From Gracilaria domingensis (lineage: Eukaryota > Rhodophyta > Florideophyceae > Gracilariales > Gracilariaceae), in NCBI GenBank assembly GCA_022539475.1, contig VCMS01000027.1, forward strand, positions 124,001 through 188,000: 64,000 bases of DNA, in the 5' to 3' direction. The position numbers and the translations under genes were made by a program. The notes beneath the pieces were generated by a model. It saw nothing but the letters and a program-made list of their open reading frames with translations. It made no database searches and was not told where the DNA came from. Shown in pieces: positions 54,067-63,660 of the stretch. The first letter of the stretch is position 1. Each line of letters opens with the position of its first letter.

Positions 54067-55190
54067 ATGTGTGGTGGCAGGTTCGGAGTAAGTGTCCCAG
54101 AGATCTCCAAGGACACCCCCAAACTTTTTTTGCCAGCCCACTAAAATCAGGATGAGGGCGCCGGTCAGACGCCGCGCCCTCATCCCGATCAACAACCCGC
54201 CGCAGCAAAGACGCCGCGCCCGCTGGCGCGGCGCGCCGCAGCAAAGAGGCCGCGCCAGCTGGCGCGGCGCGCCACAGAAAAGACGCCGCGCTCGCTAGTG
54301 CGGTGCGTCACAAAGAAACGCCGCGCTGCCCTGGCGCGGCGCACGATGAAGACGCCGCGCCGCCGGCGCGGCGCATGATGAAGCCGTCGCGCTGCCAGCA
54401 CGGCGCGTGATGAAGACGCCGCGCTGCCGGCGCGGCGCACGATGAAGACGCCGCGATGCCGCCGCCTCACATCAGGAGAATTGCCGCGTCTCGTCGGCGC
54501 GCCGCATCAGAGTGTGGCAGTGCCGGTTGGCGCGGCACATTAGAGACACGCGGCGCCAACTGCCGTGGCGTGTCAAGGAAACGCCGCGCCGCGCTGGCAC
54601 GGCACAACTGGGACTCGCCGCACCTCGCCGGCGCGGCGCAACTGGAAGTCGCCATGCCTCGCCGGCACGGCGCATCGGGGTGTCGCCTGTGTGGAGGCAG
54701 TTCTAGGAGGTGTGTCCTGGCACTCCTTATGACACCCCCCTGATTTTTTCCTGATCTCGGGCTGGAGATAAGGAAAGTGCAGCGTGGAAGCTGCACTTTC
54801 CTGTCGCGCCTCTGACAACCCTCAACGCGCGCGCCGCCCCGCGCGGCGGCGTGCCAGAAAAGAATGGCGCCGCCCCGGGCGGCGGCGCGCCAAAGAAGAA
54901 TGGCGCCGCCCCGGGCGGCGGCGCGCCAGAGAAGAGTGGCGCCGTCTCGCCGGCTGTCGCGCCGCCGAGGCATGACGGCCGCGAAAAGTGCAGGCTGCGC
55001 CGTCACGTCGCTGAGGCGCGACGCCCGCGCCAAGTGCAGACCGCGCCGTCGCGCCGCCAAGGCGTGACGGCCGCACTAAACGAAGCGCCGCCGCCGCGCG
55101 GCGCTGCGTGCGCAAGGAAAGAAGGAAGCGCCGCGCCGCCACGCCGGGTAGCGTTGCCACCGCGCGGCGCTGCGCGGACGAGAATAAACT
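54067..55190. repeat. Two tandem modules of header, leader hairpin and GC-rich hairpin array
   Basis: Module 1 (54067-54685) and module 2 (54686-55190) begin with homologous headers: TGTGTGGTGGCAG... and TGTGTGGAGGCAG..., each running through GTGTCC..., a GACACCCCC block and a T-run. Each then has a leader hairpin: GGATGAGGGCGCC...CCTCATCC (54150-54185) and the perfect GGAAAGTGCAG/CTGCACTTTCC (54772-54801). After the leader come many units of about 36 bp in module 1 (AAGACGCCGCGC..GGCGCGGCGCA), or somewhat longer units in module 2 (GAATGGCGCCGCCCCGGGCG), each able to fold into its own hairpin. Base changes in one arm are often matched in the other. Long ORFs here are a by-product of the base composition. 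Confidence 0.75.
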
Positions 55191-55289
55191 AGCAGCAATG
55201 AAGGCAGCAGGCAGGATTTCCATGCAGAAGGCAACAAAGTCATGAATCAGGATCTTAAGCGCTAGAACGGACCGACGTTTCACCGCTTA

Positions 55290-55700
55290 TTAGTCAAACA
55301 GAGCATTGAGATCGGCGAGCAGGAGACGGTCGGGATCCAGGTTACCCTTCTGGCTGGCGGCAAGAACGAAGGCGACGCCGTCGCGAAGGCCCTGCTGGTA
55401 GGGGAATGGCGGGTCCTTGACGCTCTCGCGCACCTCTTGAGAAGCACCAACATCACCGACTGCAACTCTAGGAAGCAGTAATTTCACACGGATCATCATC
55501 TCGATCGCTAATTCCACGTCGATTTCGTGAAGTCCACTGTTTGAGGTGATATTAGGACTCTGCTCGTCCTTTCTTGACTCGGCTTTTCGTCGTCCGCAGC
55601 AGACTCGACCGCCTCAAGATCTAGGACAATAACGTTCGGTGGCGCTGATGACCCAGGAGACGTCGTTGGTCGCCGCAATCTGTTCGGTCACGGTAGGCGT
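55290..55700 (-). pseudogene. Second antisense LTR ORF relative, decayed
   Basis: FPYQQGLRDGVAFVLAASQKG and LLLADLNALFD resemble LPSGYLRGLAAGILFACKHHG and LLAKVYRTL of the 4524-4946 ORF. Upstream on the same strand is an acidic stretch (VIVLDLEAVESAADDE) comparable to STVIEYEAEEAPS. A clear TATA box (GGGTATAAATAG, minus strand, about 55760-55771) lies just upstream, so this copy has its own apparent promoter. More diverged than 55872-56102, with which it is in tandem. Confidence 0.4.
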
Positions 55701-55759
55701 TTTGCCAGTCTTGATGCGATAGCCGGACCACTGCTGCACTCCATCTATCTGGAAGCCAG

Positions 55760-55771
55760 AGCTATTTATAC
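55760..55771 (-). promoter_or_regulatory. TATA box upstream of the decayed antisense ORF relative
   Basis: Minus strand TACGGGTATAAATAGCTCTG, a good match to the TATA consensus, about 60-80 bases upstream of the first sequence resembling the antisense ORF N-terminus. Confidence 0.45.
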
Positions 55772-55871
55772 CCGTACGTAACGCGAGATGCCCAAGCGAG
55801 GTGTCTACTATGTACCCAGCTCACCATCCACAAGGAAACGGGCAATGAAGTGCGACGTCGAGGTAATCACT

Positions 55872-56102
55872 TTACTCAATGACGCCAGTTTCGAGAAGTT
55901 TAATCAGACACACCACGTCCTCTTCAGGCGCAACAGCTTCCGCAGACGTACTGGTACCCATACGCAGACCGGACAGCACACCGCGGAGATAAACAGTAGG
56001 GAGGCGACTGACCAGGACACGCAGCACATTATCAACAGAGTTGAAAGACACGACCCTTTTCGCAATGTCACGCAATATTGCCTCAAACAAACCCATCAGC
56101 AT
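55872..56102 (-). pseudogene. Antisense LTR ORF relative, C-terminal part
   Basis: LFEAILRDIAKRVVSF, VLRVLVSRLPTVYLRGVLSG and VVCLIKLLETGVIE align with LEQLLSDIIDKKVEVD, VYAVAPRLPSGYLRGLAAG and LLAKVYRTLKVQYE of the ORF at 4524-4946, ending at nearly the same distance after YLRG. It lies antisense to the plus-oriented LTR, as in the other copies. Diverged. Confidence 0.5.
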
Positions 56103-57240
56103 TGGTGACCAAGTAATGCCGGGATCTACCCTGAATCCCGGGAGTGAGCGGAATGAAATCTCGGAGGCATCGTCGCTTGTTGAAGAACTACAAAAGGTGT
56201 GCAGATGCTTAGTATCATCAACGGTAACAGTTTTGATGGGAGGTGCTTCGACGTTGGGCGTAACTGGTTACATTTCGGCGAGAGTCCGTGTGGCCCGACA
56301 GACGAAACAGGGTGACCTGAAGATAGCGGGATCTTTAGCGTACACGACAACCATCGTAGTTAAGTAGGAAGACAACGCCCTCCTCAAACCGAGGTCTTAC
56401 ACCAGAGATGGACATGATGGAACGCTATGGAACTTGGGAAACATCCGGACACCGCTTTAAAACGGTCAACACGCCAGATTACCAGCGGCCAATAACAGAG
56501 CACCATAACGCGAAGCCGTAAGTTGACATCACTCTCAACCGTGGATATAGTGAACAGGCTGGGGTACTTGTTGGAAGCAGATAATCAGGCTACGACTGAG
56601 AGTATACAGAGCATCGCAATGGTACATATGAACCCCCGAGTTCGAGCGCTCACCGCCAACTCGACTCGGGCAGACTACTTCTCCCGTCACGACGACCCCC
56701 CAACCCTCTCTCATCCCTCTCCCTCTCTGTCGTCGACCCTCTCCTTTGACATCCCCACTTCCCTTTAGCACGGTCTGTGCTTCCCTGCCATCTACCTACT
56801 CCCCTTCTCCTTTTCTTTCTCTCCACGGGCGTCCTGTTCTCTCTACCTCCTCCTTTAAGTTGTAGTGTGTACCCCTCCCTTGGGCTCGTGTGCACACTGC
56901 GACACTTCTCATCGTACCGACGTCCTTGTTCCCTCTACAAGCGTGGGACGTGCGGTGCATCTAATAGCCGCTTGGCCTTCGTCTCTGTCGTCGGTTGTTG
57001 ATTTCGACGTGGACATTAAGACAGGTTTTGTTGCTCCAGTTCTGTTGTACGGCTGTTGCGTTTATCGCTGAGCTACCGTGCTTTCTTTCGCGGTTTAGGC
57101 TGGTAATCTCGGGCATTTATTGTGTTGCTCTCCTTGGCTTCGTCAGCACCCGCGCCGTTTCGTTTGCTTACAAAAAATGGCATCTACACCATGTTCGCCA
57201 AAGTAATGGTTTTCGTCAAGAAAGCCATCATTAACACGAC

Positions 57241-58180
57241 GCTACCCTAAGGATTCGTGAATGAGATATATGATTCCGTTTCTTACACACTATGGAAGAA
57301 AGTGGCTTCAGAACTGTGCAAAGGCTAGCAAAATCGATACGAGAGACATGTTTAAGGAATGTAATGTGTTCGCAATGGACACTTTGTGAGTTCTGCAACG
57401 GTGTTAACAGGAGCTTGCGGGAAACACCAGAACTTGATATTGAAGGAGCAATATCTTGCAGTTGTTGAAGAAAGTACAACAATGTTCGTTCAAAGAAGAG
57501 GTCTATTTTTTATTAAAAATGTGAGCCTTTGTAAGTTGACAGGTTGTTCTTGCACACTTTGGTATTCATCCAAACTTTATGCTAAAAAGGCCTGTAACTT
57601 GACCGTACGTTAAAATTAATGTTTTCTTCCAACGAATAATTTTTTGTTTGCGAACATTCTGCCATACGAGTAGCTTTATTAGACAAAGTAGTATTCATTC
57701 AAAGTCATTAACTATGTAGTTCAAAAGCATATCAATACCTCTCTACACCTAAAACCAGGCTAGCGTTTTTGACTCCTACAAAAGAAGTATTCACCACTTC
57801 AAATTCTGAAAAAAGGCCCACATGCGCGAATATTCGCAATGATCGGGATGCGAACATTACTTTTCTTTTAAACCATTATCTTAGTCTTTCCTACAGTGAA
57901 TAGATCTATAACTGGCCGTTACATTGAACAAAGAACGTAGCTGATACTGCCGGGCTCCTAGTAAAATTCGGCAGATCTATTTTGTTCGTTCTTAAACTTC
58001 TGCTTTTTCGAACATTGGCGAATATTGGCAATGTTCGCGAATATTCGCAAACATTTCCAAGATGTTCGTGCAGAATAGAAATCATTTTTAAAACCTGAAA
58101 TATCTAATGTGACGCACATCACGGCATTGTAACGTTATTTGAGATACTTTCATGTAACGCTACAATTTCTTACATTCTTT
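57241..58180. other. AT-rich DNA with GCGAATATTCGC palindromes
   Basis: No gene is supported. GCGAATATTCGC occurs near 57828 and near 58044, with related GCGAACATT/GCGAATATT motifs near 57651, 57850 and 58017. The spacing suggests a small non-autonomous element of about 400 bp, but its ends could not be fixed. Confidence 0.4.
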
Positions 58181-58344
58181 CGTTTGTAAATTTACGTAGT
58201 TCGTGTCACACCCAGTGACTGCAGATAATGTGGGTCCCACTATCTGAGGTAAACGATTTGGAGATTCCAAAACACCAAGTAATGTGGCCCACGTTATCCA
58301 CGGTACCACACTAATTAAGGGACGTACCAATTTATTGTGGCCCA

Positions 58345-60584
58345 CGCTAGATACGTACGACCCAAATAATGTGGTCGGAGCTCAAATACAAAGAACTATA
58401 TCCTTCCACCACTTGACCGTCAAAGTGGATGCGATGCTTTGCAATAATTTGCTGCAACTCAGGGGATAGCTGCTTCTCTTCCCATAAGCCATTCACATTG
58501 AGTGCAAGACCGGTGCGTATCATAGCTTTCCTCGCGTACGTCAGGCCGTTGCAGTCTCATTGACTGTTTACATCACGAACAACTAACGGCGCCAAACGAA
58601 GAAAAACCCCTTTTCCTGGATTGTTGGCCTTCCCAGAGTCTGCCCATGCACTTTTTTTTCATCATTTCCATCTTATATCTCTCTCATCGCGTGCTCCAAG
58701 CACTCTTTATCTTCTGAATGATGAATTAATCAGCAGGCTGAACGAGATCGCTTGCGTTCGCAGAGAGATACCTTATCTCTGTATTGATCTTCTTTGCCGC
58801 TACCTCTAAATCCCAGATTGTGTCCGCTACCATTATCCACATACAGAATGCGCTTTCTGTTGTTCGAAAAAGCGAGAATTACTTTCCTCTCACCCAACCA
58901 CTGCGGCATGACGATAGTATCCATCCATCCTTTCGGTCCTGTCCGATACGAAACGTTATTGACGTCATCTGGGACACGCCGGATGGGATGAGACCTGTTG
59001 GCGTTCTTGAAAACCATGAACGCCGGCTTGATCATTGCGTCCCTCCTCCCACTTATTCTCACAACCATTGTCATTCCTTCACCACCTGATACTAAATCCG
59101 CGTATTTAACACTTTTATCCCCACAGAAGACTAGCGTCTTTCCCTTGTCAACATTGATAAAAAAATGCGTCTCGTCAGCATATTTTACTTCATCCTCATT
59201 CCATTGCTTCTCACGCAATGCTCTTGCAACGCATCGTAAGTGGGAGGCGACTTCCTTGTGAATGAACTCGGTCTTCGCAGGGGAGAGAAGGTGCTTTCCC
59301 GTTTTTGCTCTGCTGACTATGCGGTACCTGTCCGTTAAAGATTCAATCCACCTGCGCGTGATGCAGAGAGAAATGTTCTTGTCCCACGCGTCCAGCAGAA
59401 AGTTTTGATAACTAGTCTTCTCTGATTCTCTAATGAGCTGCAATGCCATTTCTTGGAGTGTTTTCCAGTTGAATTTAACACCTAAGTTGCGAAGTCTGTC
59501 AAATTCTTCCAACATGTCGAGATGCAATGCGTTCACCCACAGTCTGGGTTTGCGTCAAGCCCGTATTTGTTACTAGATTTTCCAGGAAGTCCCAAAGTCA
59601 AAGTCACTCAAAAAATTCGGAGTCAGTCATCTAGTCACATTTTCTTTGGTTTTTTCTCTAAGCGCGTTTGCTTAGAAATTAAATTGCGCTGCTCTTGGTA
59701 GGAGGTGTATAAGTATATGTGTCAATTTGCTTAGGCCCTAACAAGATATATTCGTTCTAAAGAATGTTATTATCGAATTTAAAGGTTTAGAAAAGTTTTT
59801 AAAATTGAGCAAAACATTAGAAAAAACAGCAAAATTAATGAAACAAAGGAATATCTTAACAAATTGAAAACTATGTTTACTGTTTACAGTCAAAAATAAA
59901 CCTAGGACTTAATTTGAAAACCATTTAGGCTATTATATGAGACACGTGTAGGAAAATTAGTGGTTATGAATGTGACACGTAATTTCGTGGCCACGTGCAG
60001 TGTAAATGACTAAATGTGACTAGAATTCTATTGCATTTGCTATTCAGTCAGTCACTAGTCACTTATTTTTCTAACAAGTCAGTCAGTCACAAATACGGAC
60101 TTGGTTTGCGTCCTCTTCCTTGGCGCGCTTTGAGGTCAGCTCTATTGACCCCGATGTGGGTACTGCCAGTGATTGAGGTGCAAGCTCCTCGAGTCAACGA
60201 CCCACCCTCTTTGTCGACGTAGTCGTGCTTTGTACGCCACAAGCGGCTTGCCTTCATTAAGTTTGCCTTTATACTGCTGCAAAAGAGGTGTGGAAACTGT
60301 GACACGCTTTTTGATATGATGTTGTTGTTCTCATGATCGCGTGAATGGGTGGTCATCCACACGGCAACCTTGGTGCGGTTTGCGATGCTAAGCACATGGT
60401 GGACCTTGTGCTTGGCGCCACCGCCTTCTTTGGGCGAAGAATCGTCCAGTTGCTGTGTCGTTGGGCTGCCGGGAGTGGAGGAGGGAGTGGGAACAGGAAC
60501 GGGGGAGGCAGAGACTGGAGTGCGGCGCTGGAATGCCGCGATGATCGGCGAGCCTGATGTTGGAACTGAGTGTGTGTTGCGCAT
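58345..60584 (-). pseudogene. Pogo-like (Tc1/mariner superfamily, DDE_1 type) transposase, broken and split by a MITE
   Basis: N-terminus at 60584 (ATG), with a helix-turn-helix-like region around KVHHVLSIANRTKVAVWMTT and RTKHDYVDKEGG, then KARQGRGRKP where the 59557-60102 MITE cuts in. After the MITE come LDMLEEFDRLRNLGVKFN (a CENP-B-type HTH region), YADETHFFINVDKGKT (first catalytic Asp), GGEGMTMVVRISG, GPKGWMDTIVMPQWL and ILYVDNGSGHN (second Asp). A frameshift follows GHN; in the shifted frame AAKKINTEIRYLSANASDLV and QPAD (third Asp) continue, then a TAA stop and FIIQKIK, and later RLAPLVVRDVNSQ, another stop, and ARKAMIRTGLALNVNGLWEE to about 58345. Full catalytic triad but at least one frameshift, two stops and the insertion. 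Subterminal AATGTGGGCCCAC-like motifs at 58220-58370 may belong to the left end. Confidence 0.8.
59557..60102. mobile_element. 546-bp MITE with 10-bp target duplication
   Basis: Ends are AAGCCCGTATTTGT at the left and AAGTCCGTATTTGT read inward from the right. The 10 bases GGTTTGCGTC are duplicated outside (59547-59556 and 60103-60112). AT-rich interior without coding sequence, and several AGTCAGTCAC/AGTCACT repeats near the ends. A 9-11 bp duplication fits Mutator-like elements; hAT (8 bp) is the alternative if two bases are chance. It splits the pogo-like transposase gene. Confidence 0.8.
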
Positions 60585-60642
60585 GGTAAAGGTAAGGCAT
60601 GGGGCGGAGTGTCTCGAGGCCAGGGCAAGCGGTGGATCTTAA

Positions 60643-60660
60643 CCCTTTGGACACTGAAAG
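60643..60660 (+). repeat. Left end of the piggyBac element
   Basis: CCCTTTGGACACTGAAAG directly after TTAA. The matching inverted end is not in the window, so this rests on the TTAA/CCCTTT signature. Confidence 0.6.
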
Positions 60661-60688
60661 CGCTAATGTCTATGATCATAGACATTAG
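60661..60688. repeat. Perfect 28-bp palindrome next to the piggyBac end
   Basis: GCTAATGTCTATGA followed by its exact reverse complement TCATAGACATTAGC, with no loop. Internal palindromic repeats near the ends occur in piggyBac elements and may bind transposase. Confidence 0.7.
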
Positions 60689-60689
60689 C

Positions 60690-61528
60690 CGCAGCCAATG
60701 AATGGAGAGCAAACAGTAAAGTGTGTGGCTTAGGAACACGTGGAAACTGACTGTTTCCTTCGAACCAAAATTGCAGCGCATTATATACGTTGCTTCCGTG
60801 CAAGTCTATCTTCCCCATCCCAACGACATGCGCGCAGACACGACGACCTTTGCCGTGTCACTTTACGCACGCGCCACTGTTCGCACTCTATCACGCAGGA
60901 AGTCTTTCACAACGTTGCTTCGGTACACTGATTGCCTAACGAGGACATCAGAGTTTCTTTTCATGCCAAAACGGGTGCCTTCTCAAACTACAGCTGGGAA
61001 CAACGCTGGATTGATGATTCTCGCGGGAGCGGATTGTTTCTGTTCGCCTCTCAGAAGCATCACGACTGCACTCAGTACCTTCTCTTCACGAGAAAACAAG
61101 CTAAAAGCAACCCAACTTCTTGACACACTGAGTCGTACTTGATAGAATCAAGCCAGTCTGTCAATTTCCTGTCGGAGTGTAGTACACCAAACTGGTGCAA
61201 GGCGTTCTTGGTTTGTGGTCAAGAGATATTAGAACCTCATATATTTGAGAGAAACAGAGCATACTGTGACGAACATTCATACACTGGATCCTGCAGTATG
61301 GAAATGAACGAGATCACAAGCCAGTATGCAGCTAGTAAGGCAAACATAACGACTAACAAGAGAGCAGAAACCACTTTGACACCAGTATCCGAAGGAAAAG
61401 AACAATCTGTCACGTGTGATTCATTACATCTATTGCAGTGAAACAATGTTTTTCGCGATGCGGAATCTGGCTCTATTGGTGTGACGGGTGATTCAATAAC
61501 AGGTGAAATCAAAAGTGGTATTCCTAGT
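60690..61528. other. Inner region of the piggyBac element without a supported gene
   Basis: About 840 bp between the left end and the small convergent ORF. Frames at 60723-61142 and 61139-61441 (plus) show no motif; they could hold upstream exons of the 61529 ORF, but no splice pattern was convincing. Confidence 0.4.
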
Positions 61529-61816
61529 ATGACAATAGATAACGAAGATGTAGCTTGCAGGCGGTGTGGCGGAACGCCGTGCTATTGGGTACAGTTTGGT
61601 TCTTATGTTGTTGAAACAACCTCCGAGAAGTTTCCTACTGGTGATTCGAGTCAGAATAACGAAGCCCGTAAGTGCGCGTATAAGAACTACATCTACGAAA
61701 AATATGGATTCATGGGAAAGGGGAACAGGATTCAAATTCCTCATTGTGTCCTTGAAGGAATACGATCGATGTGGCCGGATGCAGCAGGAACATATATGGG
61801 TTACCGAGATGAGTAA
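61529..61816 (+). CDS. Small protein with a P2X7-receptor C-terminal (ballast-like) domain
   Basis: 95 residues from the ATG at 61529; the frame is open further upstream to about 61481. N-terminal part: CRRCGGTPCYWVQFGS, a likely metal-binding Cys cluster. C-terminal part: ARKCAYKNYIYEKYGFMGKG and NRIQIPHCVLEGIRSMWPD, then GTYMGYRDE. From memory this matches the end of the P2X7 receptor intracellular domain (CAYR.Y....G.....LPSCCRWRIRKEFP...GQYSGF) in residue type, order and spacing. There are no channel parts, so it is a stand-alone domain; such domains occur in transposon-associated genes. It ends two bases before the end of the piggyBac transposase on the other strand, so it is probably a second gene of the element. 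Function unknown; metal or nucleotide binding is possible by analogy. Confidence 0.7.
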   Translation: MTIDNEDVACRRCGGTPCYWVQFGSYVVETTSEKFPTGDSSQNNEARKCAYKNYIYEKYGFMGKGNRIQIPHCVLEGIRSMWPDAAGTYMGYRDE

Positions 61817-61818
61817 CT

Positions 61819-63660
61819 TTATTTCTTGAATGGCAGCGCTGCAATAGCCAACGTAGTGGTAGCTTTGTTCGACCTTTTGCGATGCGGTTTAGTGCTTAGT
61901 CTCCTTTGTGCGGAATGAATATCATTGTATACATCAGGACGACTGTTCTTCAAGAGCTCCATGTTGTGAAAGAAGGAGAAGCAATTGACATGGAAACCAC
62001 GACAACACTGGCTACAAGAGAATTTGGTGTATCCCCCAAGCTTTGAGTCTTTGAGGAGGCGACAAAGAATGCAGTGAACGTTCTTTCTGCCTGCTGTTTC
62101 AAGCAGAATATGCTTGTTGATTGAGACGCTCTCGCTATTGCCATGGTCGCTGGATCAACTACTAAGAGCGGATACTGTAGACAACGACGCCCGTCGCTGT
62201 TTGTACTCAACATGGTCTTCCAAAAGCTGCATGATGATCCGCCGCTTCATACTATCCATTCCAAGATGATCTCCTCCAGTTGCAGTGATCTCATTCAACA
62301 ACGCTTGTGCGTTTAGGACGCTGGAATCCAGCACGAACGTCAAGATACTCATCGTAACGCGTCGCTCTTTCCGAACAGTAGAACAGGTAGACCGAAACGG
62401 GTGGAAGCGATCTACGGCATTCATAAATATGTTGTACGCTACAATTACAGCAGGAACCGCAGGGTGATACGGCATACGGATTTATCACCTGTCCAACGCC
62501 TCAGTGGGGCAAGTCCATGGACACACTTCTTCGCATGATTATCTGGTTGGTGTATTCTTGGAGATGGTGTATCCGCAAGATCATTACAATAAAACGACAC
62601 AACACAGTGATCCTTGAAAATAATGAAACCAGTCGTCTCCGCAACCTCAACCGCATTCTCCCCAGTCCCTTTCTTTTCGAACACTTGTACAAGTCGCCAA
62701 TCTCCTCGTCGCGCTTGCTTCAAACTCTCGATTGATACCTTGAGAGCAGGTCAATTTACTCCGTCAATGTTATTGAAACGAACAGTGCCTAAAACTTTGC
62801 AATCATTGTCGCTTAGCTTTTGCAGCTGACGAGCAAGCAAGTGCCGTGTGTAGAAGTTGTCCATAACCATAAGTCTTCCATTCGACTCTGTAGGATGTAA
62901 ATAAGTCGGATGAGCCATCTGTGCGCACCAGAGAGCAGACGCTGATCTCTTTGGAAGAATCTTTCCGTCCACTGTTTTCTCAACGGCTCCACGTAATCCT
63001 TTGAACACCTTTGTGTATCGATGAAGTGGAGCAATACCACTCTTGCTACCGGTCCCGTTTTCTTGAAAGCTGTGTAAGTAAGCGTCGGACCAACCAATTA
63101 CAGCATAAAAACGAATTTCAAATTTCACAGGCTTCGACTTCATATAAGACATTGCTGCCGTTCGACCTTTGCAGCGAATAGTATTTTCATCTGATGAACT
63201 CACATCAACTGGTACTGCCAATGTAGCTGCGCTACGGCCAAAGTGCTCAATAATTTGGCGACTGTGCCATAGAGGGTCTCGTAGAGCTACATCACCGTCG
63301 TAGGTTGGATAAAAGCGCAAAGCAGAACGAATATTCAAGAAAGCATCTCGGCCCATCACTTTTGAAAAAAGGTATTCCAAATGCATCAAAGGTTGACCAG
63401 TACTCCTGCAAGCGATTGAGGCGGTGTATCGAAGTTGCTAGTTCAAATCCAAGATAAGCCGCAGTTCATCCATGCTGAGTGGGTTGCTGCGTTTGCCCTT
63501 GCAAAAAAGTTCCTTACTAGTCCAAACTCTGATGCATTGCATGAAAGAATCATTTAGAAATAAAGTGAATAGACCTTGTTCTTTATGATGAGCATACGTT
63601 CTTTTTATGAGCCTCTGTTTTGGGAGATGTAAACCGCTGCGCTTTTTTCAATATCGACAG
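61819..63660 (-). pseudogene. piggyBac transposase, decayed
   Basis: N-terminal part (about 63660-63365): SFMQCIRVWTSKEL, PLSMDELRLIL, LATSIHRLNRLQEYWSTFDA. Then RDAFLNIRSALRFYP, SSSDENTIRCKGRTAAMSYM (first catalytic Asp), KPVKFEIRFYAVIGWSDAYL, RLMVMDNFYTRHLLARQL (second Asp), and AYNIFMNAVDRFHPFRSTC (third Asp) with RKERRVTMSILTFVLDSSVL. The C-terminal cysteine-rich domain is present (VHCILCRLLKDSKLGG, FSCSQCCRGFHVNCFSFF). The Asp triad is kept, but there are frame changes near 63370 and 62470 and in-frame TGA stops near 62750 and 62155. The gene ends at TAA 61819-61821. It would cut and paste the element at TTAA without leaving a footprint; this copy is dead. Confidence 0.85.

Larger units (their letters stand above)
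55191..57240 (+). repeat. Decayed family-1-like LTR and gag start in plus orientation
   Basis: The stretch around 56623-56665 has ACATATGAACCCCCGAGTTCGAG and CTCGACTCGGGCAGA, matching the promoter side of the family-1 LTR on its sense strand. Further along, GGGCATTTATTGTGT, TGCTCTCCTTGG and CACCCGCGCCGTTTC match the family-1 leader, and ATGGCATCTAC at 57179 matches the gag start. Two stretches on the minus strand (55290-55700, 55872-56102) are relatives of the LTR antisense ORF. Homology fades by about 57240. Old and broken. Confidence 0.6.

Noticed and set aside
54189-55283. Long ORFs of 93-197 residues in the GC-rich hairpin arrays
   Set aside because: Open in almost every frame on both strands, made of Ala/Arg repeats. 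They follow from the palindromic GC-rich units and carry no protein motif.
61481-61816. A P2X receptor gene
   Set aside because: Only the cytoplasmic C-terminal type domain is present; no transmembrane or extracellular channel sequence is seen nearby.
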